The notes: a model not told the origin generated them from the letters alone. DNA of 49,096 nucleotides from Methylococcaceae bacterium (GCA_021736705.1 JAIPFI010000004.1:1-49096), one strand, 5' to 3'. Shown: positions 28,344 through 39,000, counted from the first letter of the stretch. Program-made: numbers and translations.

Positions 28344-29405
28344 TTATTTTATTCGCGTGAAACTACCGCCATTCGTAGGGCTAATATACCCTTGTATTTC
28401 TAACATGAGCAAGTGTGACGCGATATTTTCTACTGAAAAACCTGATTCAGTTACCATTTGATCTATTGACGTAGGGCTATATTGAATGTAATTCAATAGC
28501 TTTTGTTGTTCAGTGTCTAGTGAGGGCCGATTGCTTGTAGGTAAAGAGGGGGCTGGTATCGTTGGGGGTTGAAATAAGTGCGCCAGTTCTTCTAGTATAT
28601 CTTGTGTGGTTTCAACCAGTTTGGCTCCTTCACGAATAAGTGAGTTACAGCCGCGCGCTAAGGGATTATAAATTGAACCCGGAATGGCAAAAACTTCTCG
28701 ATTTTGCTCTAGTGCCATACGCGCAGTGATTAATGAGCCGCTTTGTTTGGCGGCTTCGACTACCAACAAACCTATGCACAAGCCGCTGATAATTCGGTTG
28801 CGGCGTGGAAAATGGTTGGCTTTTGCACTGGTTCCCGGAGGAAATTCTGAAATAAGTACGCCATTATTGACAATATCTGTTGCGAGCTGTTTGTGAGTGG
28901 CAGGATAAACACGATCTAAACCTGTACCGGTGACGGCAATGGTTTTTCCTTGTGCGGCCAGTGCACCGCGATGGCTTGCTGCATCAATCCCTAACGCTAA
29001 ACCGCTGGTAATGGTGAAGCCGGTCGTGCTTAAGCTGTGCGCAAAATCGGTTGCGATTTGTATGCCTGAGCTTGACGGGTTGCGGCTGCCGACTATAGCT
29101 ATTTGTGGGAAATGAATCAAATCTACGTCGCCGCGCGCGAATAATATCGGTGGTGGGTCGGGGATTTCTTTTAACTGTGTTGGGTAATCCGCATCTGAAA
29201 ATAATAAGATATGATTATCGGGTTGCTCTAGCCACGCTAAATCCTGTTCCACGGTTTGCCAGTCAGGTTTTTTTATCGCGTCTATGCTTTTGTCGCGCAA
29301 GCCTAATTTTAGTAAGGTTTCGCGCGACTCGGAAAAGAGTTGCTCAGGTGTATAGTAATCTAGGCATTTTAGAAAAGTTTTACTGCCCACGCCTGGTGAA
29401 CGCAA
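28344..29405 (-). CDS. dprA: DNA-processing protein DprA
   Basis: IAIVGSRNPSSSGIQIATDFA, SGLALGIDAASHRGAL, EFPPGTSAKANHFPRRNRIISGL; N-terminal start uncertain. Confidence 0.95.
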   Translation of the reverse strand: MRSPGVGSKTFLKCLDYYTPEQLFSESRETLLKLGLRDKSIDAIKKPDWQTVEQDLAWLEQPDNHILLFSDADYPTQLKEIPDPPPILFARGDVDLIHFPQIAIVGSRNPSSSGIQIATDFAHSLSTTGFTITSGLALGIDAASHRGALAAQGKTIAVTGTGLDRVYPATHKQLATDIVNNGVLISEFPPGTSAKANHFPRRNRIISGLCIGLLVVEAAKQSGSLITARMALEQNREVFAIPGSIYNPLARGCNSLIREGAKLVETTQDILEELAHLFQPPTIPAPSLPTSNRPSLDTEQQKLLNYIQYSPTSIDQMVTESGFSVENIASHLLMLEIQGYISPTNGGSFTRIK

Positions 29406-29451
29406 TAGCGCAAGCCAGAATTTAGTTGAGCTATCCGTATGATCTGAAACA

Positions 29452-30504
29452 TTATTTTTCAGGTGTTTGTACCATATCTAAGACGCGAATATTTTTAGAA
29501 ACGTTCATGACGAGAGCATAGCTGACTTGATCAAAAGTCCGAAAAACGAGGGCAAGGCCTGCGTCTTGATCAGGCAATTTGACCAGTTCATTTTTGTTTT
29601 TATGGAAAGGGTCGGTGATGAGTTTACCTTTTTGCATAATGCTGAGTATATGGCCTTGTTTAAGCCCGTCTTGCGCGCCTTTACTGAGCACGATCACATC
29701 GTATTGACCAATTTCTTGGACGCCATTAAAAACGCTGATAATGGATGCCTTAATGAAATCAGTGGGTGGCGCAGGAAAGTAATTGAATGTGACTTCCTCT
29801 TCTGAAGTGGGCATGAGTCGATCGCCGCGATGCACTTCTTTATCTGTGTTGGTTATACGTAGTGTCGCTGGGTCGCCCAGCTCGAGAATAACGTTGTCAG
29901 CTATATATTCAGCTTCATAACCTAAAATTTTATTGTTATCTGGATCGGTGTACGTTTTTCCCGGGCGGTAGGTTGTATAAGCCAAAAACTCAGGTTTTAA
30001 AATAGAGCGTACATAAATTTTATCCCCTTCAGCGGCGATAACGTGTTCACCTGAAAAATCGACAATATAAGGTGCATTCGCTAATTCATCTTTGTTGATC
30101 ACTTTGGGAGATGTCAGAAAGGGTCTAATCGCTTCTGAAGGAATCATCGCTATAGCTTGCTCGGTATCGGCAGTACGCATGTGTGGATAAAGTAATCGCC
30201 CCTTATCTATTGTGCTATTGGCTGCGCTGTCGACGCAGAGCATAGGGTTACCATCAATAAGACAAAGCGTGATGACATCACCGGGGTAAATGAGGTGTGG
30301 GTTTTTAATTTGTCCATTGTGCCGCCAGACATTTGGCCACTGCCAAGGGTCTTGCAAGAATTTGGCTGAGATATCCCATAGCGTGTCATTTTTAACCACA
30401 ACATGACGGGTAGGGTGAGTAGGATTTAGTTTAATAACATCAGCCCAGCTTGGTAGGCTTAATGTAAGGCCAAGAATAAGTCCTAGAATTGCTTTAGAAG
30501 CCAT
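29452..30504 (-). CDS. LysM peptidoglycan-binding domain protein
   Basis: Signal peptide then HVVVKNDTLWDISAKFLQDPWQWPNVWRHNGQIKNPHLIYPGDVI. Confidence 0.92.
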   Translation of the reverse strand: MASKAILGLILGLTLSLPSWADVIKLNPTHPTRHVVVKNDTLWDISAKFLQDPWQWPNVWRHNGQIKNPHLIYPGDVITLCLIDGNPMLCVDSAANSTIDKGRLLYPHMRTADTEQAIAMIPSEAIRPFLTSPKVINKDELANAPYIVDFSGEHVIAAEGDKIYVRSILKPEFLAYTTYRPGKTYTDPDNNKILGYEAEYIADNVILELGDPATLRITNTDKEVHRGDRLMPTSEEEVTFNYFPAPPTDFIKASIISVFNGVQEIGQYDVIVLSKGAQDGLKQGHILSIMQKGKLITDPFHKNKNELVKLPDQDAGLALVFRTFDQVSYALVMNVSKNIRVLDMVQTPEK

Positions 30505-30645
30505 GATTTTATCCCGATCTATCGTAATTTATAGTATGAGTGTTGCTGTGAACATCAATTTTCACAAAAAATGAGCAACACTGAGCTTGCAAAGTATAAA
30601 GTTTAGATGATTTCGGATAGAATTCCAGTCATAAATAATTAAAGT

Positions 30646-31161
30646 ATGGAGTGTTTAGTGAGTATTTTGTCAATTCTTGAGTTTCCGGATCCTCGTTTAC
30701 GTACGGTAGCAAAGCCTGTAGATGCGGTTGATAAAGCGCTTGGAATCTTAATTGATGATATGTTTGAAACCATGTATGAGGCGCATGGGGTGGGTTTGGC
30801 GGCAACGCAAGTGAATGTGCATCTGCGTATTATTGTTATTGATATCAGTGAAGAAAAAGATCAGCCTATTTGTTTAATTAATCCTGAGATTTTAGAGCAT
30901 TTAGGTAAAGAGGAATCGGATGAGGGCTGTTTGTCGGTGCCGAGTTTTTTTGAGCCGGTTACGCGTGCCCAGACAGTTAAAGTAAGGGCTTTAGATAGAA
31001 GGGGTCAATCGTTTGAATTGGAGGCTGATGGCTTATTAGCCGTGTGTATTCAGCATGAAATGGATCATTTGATAGGTAAATTATTCGTTGATTATTTGTC
31101 GCCGTTAAAACGTCAAAGAATTAAAAAGAAAATGGAAAAAATGCATAAAAGGGAAAAATAA
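30646..31161 (+). CDS. def: Peptide deformylase (GTG start at 30658 also possible)
   Basis: [31 protein letters not shown]. Confidence 0.97.
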   Translation: MECLVSILSILEFPDPRLRTVAKPVDAVDKALGILIDDMFETMYEAHGVGLAATQVNVHLRIIVIDISEEKDQPICLINPEILEHLGKEESDEGCLSVPSFFEPVTRAQTVKVRALDRRGQSFELEADGLLAVCIQHEMDHLIGKLFVDYLSPLKRQRIKKKMEKMHKREK

Positions 31162-31165
31162 CAAG

Positions 31166-32089
31166 ATGAAAATTATTTTTGCAGGAACACCAGAGTTTGC
31201 CGTACCGGCCTTACGCATGTTATTGGATTCTAAGCATGAGGTCGTCGCCGTTTATACGCAGCCTGATCGGCCGGCAGGACGTGGACGTAAGTTACAGCTA
31301 GGTCCGGTTAAAGCCTTGGCTTTAAGTGCGGGAATCCCGGTATTTCAGCCAGAAAACTTAAAGGCAGAAGCTGATATTGAGCAACTTAATGCTTTGGGTG
31401 CTGATCTGATGGTTGTTGTTGCTTATGGCTTGATTTTAAGTCAACGTGTTTTGGATATACCTAAAATGGGTTGTATTAATATCCATGGTTCTTTATTGCC
31501 GCGCTGGCGTGGCGCTGCACCGATTAATCGAGCGATCATGGCGGGAGATAAAGAAACCGGCGTCACTATTATGAAAGTGGTTAAACAGTTAGATGCAGGG
31601 GATATGCTGCATAAAACCGTATGCACTATTGGCGCACAAGAAACGGCCAGTGAGCTGCATGATCGTATGATGCTGATGGGCGCTGAAGGTTTGCGCGAAA
31701 CGCTCATCTTGTTGGAAGAAAATAAATTGTCTCCGGAAGTGCAGGATGAGTCTTTGGTGACTTATGCGCATAAATTGGAAAAAAGTGAATCTGAGCTGAA
31801 TTGGACGCGCTCGGCAAGTGAGTTGGCGTTGCAGGTGCGTGGTCTCAATGCATGGCCGGTAGCGCAAACAAAATTAGACGATAAGGTTATGCGTGTCTGG
31901 CGTGCGGAGGCGCTTGATATTGAAGCACGGCTGGCTCCTGGAATGATTTTGGATGATAGTAAGCATATTGATGTCGCTACGGGAGCGGGGGTATTGCGTT
32001 TATTGGAAATTCAAATGCCGGGGAAAAAACGGATGCAAGTGGATGACTTTTTGCATGCTCATAAGGTTTCGGGCTTGCACTTGGGTTAA
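31166..32089 (+). CDS. fmt: Methionyl-tRNA formyltransferase
   Basis: MKIIFAGTPEFAVPALRML; NIHGSLLPRWRGAAPINRAI. Confidence 0.97.
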   Translation: MKIIFAGTPEFAVPALRMLLDSKHEVVAVYTQPDRPAGRGRKLQLGPVKALALSAGIPVFQPENLKAEADIEQLNALGADLMVVVAYGLILSQRVLDIPKMGCINIHGSLLPRWRGAAPINRAIMAGDKETGVTIMKVVKQLDAGDMLHKTVCTIGAQETASELHDRMMLMGAEGLRETLILLEENKLSPEVQDESLVTYAHKLEKSESELNWTRSASELALQVRGLNAWPVAQTKLDDKVMRVWRAEALDIEARLAPGMILDDSKHIDVATGAGVLRLLEIQMPGKKRMQVDDFLHAHKVSGLHLG

Positions 32090-32161
32090 GTATTAATTAA
32101 GTGAAAACCTGATTTATATGACTGTGTAATGCAGTTTTTACAGTTTTAAAGGAAAAATGAA

Positions 32162-33445
32162 TTGAACTCTCGATTAGTGGCAGCAAATGTTATTGTCAAG
32201 GTATTGTCTGGGAAGTCTTTGACTGTCGCTCTTGAAGAGGCGTGGTCGCAAGTTGCTGATGTGCAGGAACGAGCGTTTATTCAGGCTTTATGCTATGGCA
32301 CGGTACGTCATTATTATCGCTTAGAGTTTATTTTAAATCAGCTGGTTAATAAGCCGATTAAGGATAAAGATGCGCAAATAAAAGCGTTGGCTTTGTTGGG
32401 CTTGTATCAGCTGAATTTTATGCGTGTTAAAGATCATGCGGCGGTGTCTGAAACGGTTGCGGTGATGCAGAAAAAACAATGGGCTAAGTCATTGCTGAAT
32501 GCTGTATTACGCCGTTATTTACGTGAGCAGGATGCGTTGGAGGCGTTGGCTGATAAGCATGTGGCTTATGCGCATCCTGATTGGATGATTAAAGCAATTA
32601 AGTCGGATTGGGGGGATGCCGCGAAGCAAATTCTTTTGGCTAATAATCAGTTGCCGCCGATGAGTTTGCGTGTTAATGCGCGCTTTTGTACACGTGATCA
32701 TTATCTGATAATGCTCGCAGCCGAGGGCATTGAGGGGAGTGCTTTGGCTCACTCAGAACAAGGCATTCTGTTGGCTGAACCTGTTGTTGTCGATAAATTA
32801 CCTCAGTTTGCGCAAGGCTGGGTATCGGTTCAAGACGCCGCAGCACAATTGGCCGCGCAATTGCTGAATGCGCAGCAGGGTGAGCGTATTTTAGATGTGT
32901 GCGCTGCACCGGGTGGTAAGACTGCGCATATTTTGGAGTTGCAGCCGAATCTAAAACAATTGCTGGCTATTGATATTGATGCGCAACGCTTGGTGCGTGT
33001 GCAGGAGAATTTGTCACGCTTGCAGCTTAAGGGTGATTTGTTCGCAGCTGATGCAACTCAGCTTGATGCGTGGTGGGACGGTGTTGAATTTGATCGTATT
33101 TTGCTGGATGCACCGTGTTCGGCTTTGGGGGTTATTAGGCGACATCCAGATATTAAATTATTGCGTCGCGCTGAAGATATTGCTCAGCTACATGTTTTAC
33201 AGCAAGAAATTTTACGAGCAGCTTGGGCTGCGCTGGCATCAGGCGGGGTATTGCTTTATGCGACTTGTTCTATTTTAAAGCAAGAAAATGAAGTGCAGAT
33301 TGAGCAATTTCTTAACGAGCATAGTGATGCTCAAGAGCTAGTTATTCATGCTGAATGGGGTATTAGACGCCCCTTTGGGCGGCAGGTATTGACGGGTAGT
33401 GAGTCTATGGATGGCTTTTATTATGCGCGTTTGCAAAAAAAATAA
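32162..33445 (+). CDS. rsmB: 16S rRNA m5C967 methyltransferase
   Basis: NusB-like N-terminus; LDVCAAPGGKTAHILEL; LLDAPCSALGVIRRHPDIK; TTG start. Confidence 0.96.
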   Translation: MNSRLVAANVIVKVLSGKSLTVALEEAWSQVADVQERAFIQALCYGTVRHYYRLEFILNQLVNKPIKDKDAQIKALALLGLYQLNFMRVKDHAAVSETVAVMQKKQWAKSLLNAVLRRYLREQDALEALADKHVAYAHPDWMIKAIKSDWGDAAKQILLANNQLPPMSLRVNARFCTRDHYLIMLAAEGIEGSALAHSEQGILLAEPVVVDKLPQFAQGWVSVQDAAAQLAAQLLNAQQGERILDVCAAPGGKTAHILELQPNLKQLLAIDIDAQRLVRVQENLSRLQLKGDLFAADATQLDAWWDGVEFDRILLDAPCSALGVIRRHPDIKLLRRAEDIAQLHVLQQEILRAAWAALASGGVLLYATCSILKQENEVQIEQFLNEHSDAQELVIHAEWGIRRPFGRQVLTGSESMDGFYYARLQKK

Positions 33446-33992
33446 GTCACTGATACTAAGTTTTCTTGTGCTGCTAAGCGGCTGGTCTTGGTCTGCATGT
33501 GCTGATGATACATTTGTCAAAATTGAGCAAGCACAGTTAGTCGTGGTTGAGAATCAGGCGAAGCTGCATGCTGATGTGGTGTTTCAGTTAAGTCGCACCG
33601 CTCAAGATGCATTGCATAGTGGCATAGCTTTGTATTGGGATGTTGCTATTGAGTTTAAGCAGGTGCGTTGGGGTGGTTTTTGGCAGGATATTGTTTTTTC
33701 TCAGTCACGGCGATACCGCTTGGCTTATTTTACTTTGCTTAATAATTATCGCGTGCAAGATGAGCAAAAAGATGAGTTTAGGCGCTTTTCCAGTCTTCAA
33801 GAGGCATTAGCTTATCTGGGGAAAATTGTTTACAGCGATATATCTATTTCAGACTATGACCCGCAGCGATGTGTGTCAGGTGTGTTAAAAATTTCTTTTG
33901 ATAAGGAGACATTGCCGGCTCCATTAAGGCCTTTGGCTTATTTTGGTGGTGATTGGGATCTCTCAGCGGAAGAGAGGTTATGGTGCGAGTAA
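33399..33992 (+). CDS. DUF4390 family protein
   Basis: Located between rsmB and ntrY; GIALYWDVAIEFKQVRWGGFWQDIVFSQSRRYRLAYFTLLNNY. Confidence 0.85.
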   Translation: MSLWMAFIMRVCKKNKSLILSFLVLLSGWSWSACADDTFVKIEQAQLVVVENQAKLHADVVFQLSRTAQDALHSGIALYWDVAIEFKQVRWGGFWQDIVFSQSRRYRLAYFTLLNNYRVQDEQKDEFRRFSSLQEALAYLGKIVYSDISISDYDPQRCVSGVLKISFDKETLPAPLRPLAYFGGDWDLSAEERLWCE

Positions 33993-36133
33993 AAATTCCA
34001 TTTAGTATTTCTATGTTTGTTTTGCTGAGTTTTATTGTGCTGTCTTTACAGTTAATGAGCACGGCAATACAGGACACATCACGGCTTGGCGATATGTATA
34101 CTTGGCTGCTCTTGAGTAATGCTGTCGGGACTGTCATTCTGCTTTTGTTGGTGGGATTTAATATTTTTTCCTTGGCTAGGCGGCTTAAGAGGCGGGAGGC
34201 GGGATCTCGCTTAACCACACGTATTGTATTGTTGTTTATTGTCTTATCTTTAGTGCCCGCTGGTGTGGTGTTTTATTTCTCCTTGCAGTTTTTGCATCAG
34301 AGTATTGATAGCTGGTTCAGTGTTGAGCTGGATGGCGCGATGGAGGATTCGCTGGAGCTAAGTCGTGCTTCTTTAGAACAGCGATTACGCTGGGATTTAA
34401 AGCAATCTCAAGGCTTGGCGGAGACGTTGGCGGGGAAGTCGGATGCGGAGATGAGTCTGGACTTGGATCATTTTCGTGAAATAGCGGGTGTCAACGAAGT
34501 CAGCTTGCTTTCGAAAAAAGGAAAAATTATCAGCTTTAGTGGTTTAAGCCCAAGTGATATTTTGCCTAGTTTGCCTGTGTCTCCCTTATTTTTGCAAGTA
34601 CAGCAAAGTAATGATTATGTTGCTCTTGCTTCCGTGAATGGCGAGTTGGTGGTGCAGACGGTCGTTGCCATTAAACCGAAAAATACGCATTATTTACAGC
34701 TTATTTATCCCGTGCCTGAGCGTATTAATGATTTAACGGATTCGGTTGAATTTGCATATGTCAGGTTTCAAGAGATGATGTATTTGCGTCATTCGTTAAA
34801 GACTAGCTTTTCTCTCGTTTTGTCTTTGGTTTTGCTAATGAGTTTACTTGCCGCTATTTCAGCTGCCTTTGTTAGTGTGCGTAGCATTATTGCGCCAATT
34901 CGTGATTTAGTGCGCGGGACACGGGCAGTTTCAGCGGGCGTTTATGGGCAATTGTTGCCAGTGAAGCGCCTTGATGATTTGGGTTTTCTGGTGGAGTCAT
35001 TTAATGAAATGGTGACGCAAATTTCTCGTGCCCAAGATGAAACGCGCAAAAATGTTCAGGAAATTGAGCGTCAGCGGGCTTATTTGGAAACATTGCTAAC
35101 CAGTTTGACTTCGGGCGTATTGAGTTTTGATTCGAGCTTAAATATACGTACAGCAAATCAGGCGGCTAACATTATTTTGCATGTTCAGGTGATGCGTTAT
35201 TATGGTCAAGATTTAATGCAATTGGCGCGAGGTCGCCCTGACTTAATGGGGTTGGCTGAAGTGGTGCAACCGTTACTGGAAAAATCATTTGATATTTGGC
35301 AGCGTAATGTCATTGTTGATGGTCCGGAAGGGCATAGGGAGTTGCTGTGTCAGGGTTCGCCGTTATTTTCTTCGGAGGGCGGTTATATTGGTGCGGTGGT
35401 TGTTTTTGATGATATAACTAATCTAATTCAGGCGCAAAAAAACGCAGCATGGTCTGAAGTGGCACGGCGATTGGCGCATGAAATTAAAAATCCTTTGACG
35501 CCGATACAGTTATCCGCAGAAAGGTTGCAGCATAAACTGGCATCTAAGCTGAAAAGTGAAGATGCTGAAATGTTACAGCGCTCTACTCGAACGATTATTC
35601 AGCAGGTAGAGGCGATGAAGCAGATGGTGGATGCCTTTGCTGAATATGCTCGGCCAGTACACAATAAAGTGGAAGAGTTGGACTTGTTGGCTTTGGTGCA
35701 AGAGATTATGGTTTTATATGGTTCTGATCCGCGTGTCAGCTTTGATTTACAAGTGGAGGGGGATATCCCCTTGATTAAGGCGGATGCGCTCAATATTCGT
35801 CAGGTGCTGCATAATTTGTTTAAAAATGCATTAGAGGCTATGGGTGGAAAGGGGGTCATTACCATAAAGTTAAAAGATGTGAGTCAATATAATGCAGCGC
35901 TTGTGCGCTTGGCTATCTATGACACGGGCTGTGGTGTTGATATTAAGCAAGCAAAGCAGATTTTCGAGCCTTATGTGACAAGCAAGCAGAAGGGCACGGG
36001 ATTGGGTCTGGCAATTGTGAAAAAAGTGATTGAAGAGTTGGGTGGAACTATTCGCTTAGACAGTAAATATACGCAGGGTGCTGGTTTTATTATGCAATTT
36101 CCAGCAGTATTCAAAAGGCAAGGCAAAGACTAA
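33980..36133 (+). CDS. ntrY: NtrY-like sensor histidine kinase
   Basis: Multiple TM segments, HAMP, PAS, EVARRLAHEIKNPLTPIQLSAERL, GTGLGLAIVKKV; ORF open from 33953. Confidence 0.92.
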   Translation: MVRVKIPFSISMFVLLSFIVLSLQLMSTAIQDTSRLGDMYTWLLLSNAVGTVILLLLVGFNIFSLARRLKRREAGSRLTTRIVLLFIVLSLVPAGVVFYFSLQFLHQSIDSWFSVELDGAMEDSLELSRASLEQRLRWDLKQSQGLAETLAGKSDAEMSLDLDHFREIAGVNEVSLLSKKGKIISFSGLSPSDILPSLPVSPLFLQVQQSNDYVALASVNGELVVQTVVAIKPKNTHYLQLIYPVPERINDLTDSVEFAYVRFQEMMYLRHSLKTSFSLVLSLVLLMSLLAAISAAFVSVRSIIAPIRDLVRGTRAVSAGVYGQLLPVKRLDDLGFLVESFNEMVTQISRAQDETRKNVQEIERQRAYLETLLTSLTSGVLSFDSSLNIRTANQAANIILHVQVMRYYGQDLMQLARGRPDLMGLAEVVQPLLEKSFDIWQRNVIVDGPEGHRELLCQGSPLFSSEGGYIGAVVVFDDITNLIQAQKNAAWSEVARRLAHEIKNPLTPIQLSAERLQHKLASKLKSEDAEMLQRSTRTIIQQVEAMKQMVDAFAEYARPVHNKVEELDLLALVQEIMVLYGSDPRVSFDLQVEGDIPLIKADALNIRQVLHNLFKNALEAMGGKGVITIKLKDVSQYNAALVRLAIYDTGCGVDIKQAKQIFEPYVTSKQKGTGLGLAIVKKVIEELGGTIRLDSKYTQGAGFIMQFPAVFKRQGKD

Positions 36134-36138
36134 GAGTA

Positions 36139-37506
36139 ATGAGTGGATATAAAGCAAATATTTTAGTGGTTGATGATGAACCAGATATTCGGCAATTAGT
36201 GCAGGAAATTCTACAGGATGAAGGCTATGTTGTTTATATGGCGGGTAATGCTGAGGAAGCTAGGCAGTTACAGCGGCAACATCAGCCTGATTTAATTCTG
36301 TTGGATATTTGGATGCCTGATACTGATGGTATTACGCTACTCAAGGAATGGGCCGAGAGTGCAGGCTTTGTCGCGCCCGTTATTATGATGTCGGGGCATG
36401 GTACGATTGAAACCGCTGTTGAAGCAACTAAGCTGGGAGCTTATGAGTTTTTGGAAAAGCCTTTGTCCTTGGCTCGATTGCTACTGGTCGTCGAGCGCGC
36501 TATTGATGCGCATATGTTGCAGCGTGAAAATGCAGGGTTAAAGCAGCAGTTACTGAGTGTGAATGAGCCTGTTGGTCGTAGTGCTTTTGCTGAACGAATT
36601 AAAGAGCAGCTAAAGCGCTTGGCTCAGCATGATACGAAAGTGATGTTTGTTGGTGAAAGTGGTGTCGGGAAGGAGGTCTATGCGCGCTTTTTGCATGAAC
36701 GCAGTGGGCGCAAGGCAGGGCCATGTATTGATGTCTCTGTCGGTAGTATTGCACCGGAAAATGCTGCGGTAGAATTTTTTGGTAAAGAGCAGGCGGGTGT
36801 TGTTTATCCTGGTTTACTGGAGCGGGCGCATGGCGGCGTGTTGTTTTTAGCTGAAATAGCAGGCATGGATGCGCAAACGCAATTAAAGTTATTAAGTGCT
36901 CTGGAATCAAGTTCATTTCTGCGTGTAGGCGGAACAGAGCAAGTGCATGTGGATGTACGTGTGATTGTTGCGACGCGGGTTTTGCTGGAAGCCGAAGTGG
37001 CGGCAGGACATTTTCGGCAGGATCTATATTATTTGCTTAATGAGGTAACGATGGAGGTGTTGCCGTTGCGCGAGCATGGTGAGGATGTCCCCGCGCTATT
37101 GCATTTTTATATAGACTATTTTGTGCGCCATGAGAAATTAGCCTATAGGAAGTTTTTGATGTCGGCGCAGAATTTTTTACGTAACTATACTTGGCCAGGC
37201 AATGTGCGGGAATTAAAAAACTTAGTGCAACGATTAATGATCTTAGGTGCTGGTGAAGATATAGAATTAACTGAGGTAAAATCGGCTTTGGGGGCTGTTT
37301 TGGAAACGGCAAGTGTTGCGCCACAAAGTAATGTGCCTGACTTCTTTCAGTTATCATTAAAAGAGGCGAGAGAGCAATTTGAAAAGGCTTATCTTGAATA
37401 TCATTTTGAGAAAAACGAAGGGAATGTTGCTAAATTAGCGGCTGCTGTCGGGGTTGAGCGCACTCATTTGTACCGAAAATTACATGCCCTAAATATAAAA
37501 GAATAA
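36139..37506 (+). CDS. ntrX: NtrX-like response regulator with degenerate AAA+ domain
   Basis: Receiver ILVVDDEPDIRQ...LILLDIWMP; GESGVGKE; Fis HTH GNVAKLAAAVGVERTHLYRKL; motif losses detailed in findings. Confidence 0.9.
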   Translation: MSGYKANILVVDDEPDIRQLVQEILQDEGYVVYMAGNAEEARQLQRQHQPDLILLDIWMPDTDGITLLKEWAESAGFVAPVIMMSGHGTIETAVEATKLGAYEFLEKPLSLARLLLVVERAIDAHMLQRENAGLKQQLLSVNEPVGRSAFAERIKEQLKRLAQHDTKVMFVGESGVGKEVYARFLHERSGRKAGPCIDVSVGSIAPENAAVEFFGKEQAGVVYPGLLERAHGGVLFLAEIAGMDAQTQLKLLSALESSSFLRVGGTEQVHVDVRVIVATRVLLEAEVAAGHFRQDLYYLLNEVTMEVLPLREHGEDVPALLHFYIDYFVRHEKLAYRKFLMSAQNFLRNYTWPGNVRELKNLVQRLMILGAGEDIELTEVKSALGAVLETASVAPQSNVPDFFQLSLKEAREQFEKAYLEYHFEKNEGNVAKLAAAVGVERTHLYRKLHALNIKE

Positions 37507-37644
37507 TTTTGATGGTTTACCATGCCCTTAAATTTCAGGATAATGGCAAGATAAAGTAATTTTAGATGCTGTGATGGGATGAGTTTAATTTAATTGGAAT
37601 TAAGTGGATCTTAGCCAGCCTTATAGTGAGTTCTAGTATTAGTT

Positions 37645-39000
37645 ATGTTTGATAATTTAACCGATCGTTTAGGTAAAACCTTAAAAAATCTTCGTGGTCA
37701 AGGTCGTTTGACAGAAGAAAATATTCAAGAGACTATGCGTGAAGTACGTATGGCTTTGCTTGAGGCTGATGTTGCGCTGCCTGTTGTGAGTGCTTTTATT
37801 GAGAAGGTAAAGGAGCGTGCTTTAGGTCAAGAAGTACAGGCCAGCCTCTCGCCCGGGCAGTCGCTTATTAAAGTTGTTCAAGCTGAGCTTGTCCGCGTTA
37901 TGGGTGAGGCGAATGAGGAGCTTGATTTAAAAGCTAATCCTCCCGCTATTATTCTTATGGCGGGTTTGCAGGGAGCCGGTAAAACAACAACAGTTGCTAA
38001 GTTGGGTCGCTGGCTAAAAGAAAATAAAAAGAAATCAGTCGGCGTGGTGAGTACGGATATTTATCGTCCTGCTGCGATTAAACAGTTAGAAACTTTGGCT
38101 AATGACTTATCGCTGACGTTTTTCGATACTGATGTGAATAAAACAGCAGCGGAAATTGCACTGACTGCGATTGAAGCAGCAAAGAAACAATTTTTAGATG
38201 TCGTCATTGTCGATACTGCTGGTCGTTTGCATATTGATGAAGAAATGATGACTGAGATTAAAGCTTTGCATGCCGCTATTAATCCGGTTGAAACCTTGTT
38301 TGTTGTGGATAGCATGACGGGGCAGGATGCGGCGACGACAGCAAAAGCCTTTAATGATGCGCTGCCTTTAACGGGTGTGGTTTTAACTAAAACTGACGGT
38401 GATGCGCGTGGCGGAGCTGCCTTGTCTATCCGTCATGTTACCGGCAAGCCAATTAAATTTGTCGGGGTTGGCGAAAAAACCGATGCCTTAGAGCCTTTTT
38501 ATCCTGATCGAGTTGCTTCAAGAATCTTAGGCATGGGTGATATGCTCAGTCTGATTGATGATATTGAGCAGAAAGTTGATAAGGAAAAGGCCGAAAAACT
38601 AGCTAAGAAATTACAGAAAGGCAAGGGTTTTGATTTGGCTGATTTTGTCGAACAGTTAGAGCAGATGCAAAATATGGGTGGAATCGGCGCTATGATGGAT
38701 AAGTTGCCTGGCATTAATGATGTGCCGAAGGAAATGCGCGATAAAGTAAATGATAAAGAGTTGGCTCGACAAATTGCAGTCATTCGTTCTATGACGAATC
38801 AGGAAAAACGTTATCCTGACTTAATTAAAGGTAATCGTAAAAAGCGTATAGCGACTGGTTGTGGGCAGGAGTTGCAGGATGTAAATCGTGTTTTGAAACA
38901 ATTTAAGATGATGCAGAAAATGATGAAGCGTTTTCAAAAAGGTAATATGGCCAATATGATGCGCGGAATTAAAGGTAACATGAAAGGTATGCGCATGTAA
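37645..39000 (+). CDS. ffh: Signal recognition particle protein
   Basis: GLQGAGKTTTVAKLG, VDTAGRLHIDEEMM, Met-rich C-terminus. Confidence 0.98.
   Translation: MFDNLTDRLGKTLKNLRGQGRLTEENIQETMREVRMALLEADVALPVVSAFIEKVKERALGQEVQASLSPGQSLIKVVQAELVRVMGEANEELDLKANPPAIILMAGLQGAGKTTTVAKLGRWLKENKKKSVGVVSTDIYRPAAIKQLETLANDLSLTFFDTDVNKTAAEIALTAIEAAKKQFLDVVIVDTAGRLHIDEEMMTEIKALHAAINPVETLFVVDSMTGQDAATTAKAFNDALPLTGVVLTKTDGDARGGAALSIRHVTGKPIKFVGVGEKTDALEPFYPDRVASRILGMGDMLSLIDDIEQKVDKEKAEKLAKKLQKGKGFDLADFVEQLEQMQNMGGIGAMMDKLPGINDVPKEMRDKVNDKELARQIAVIRSMTNQEKRYPDLIKGNRKKRIATGCGQELQDVNRVLKQFKMMQKMMKRFQKGNMANMMRGIKGNMKGMRM

Noticed and set aside
29452-37506. Novel operon from LysM/def/fmt/rsmB/DUF4390/ntrY/ntrX
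   Set aside because: This order is a familiar conserved gammaproteobacterial block; only the ntrX motif losses are unusual.
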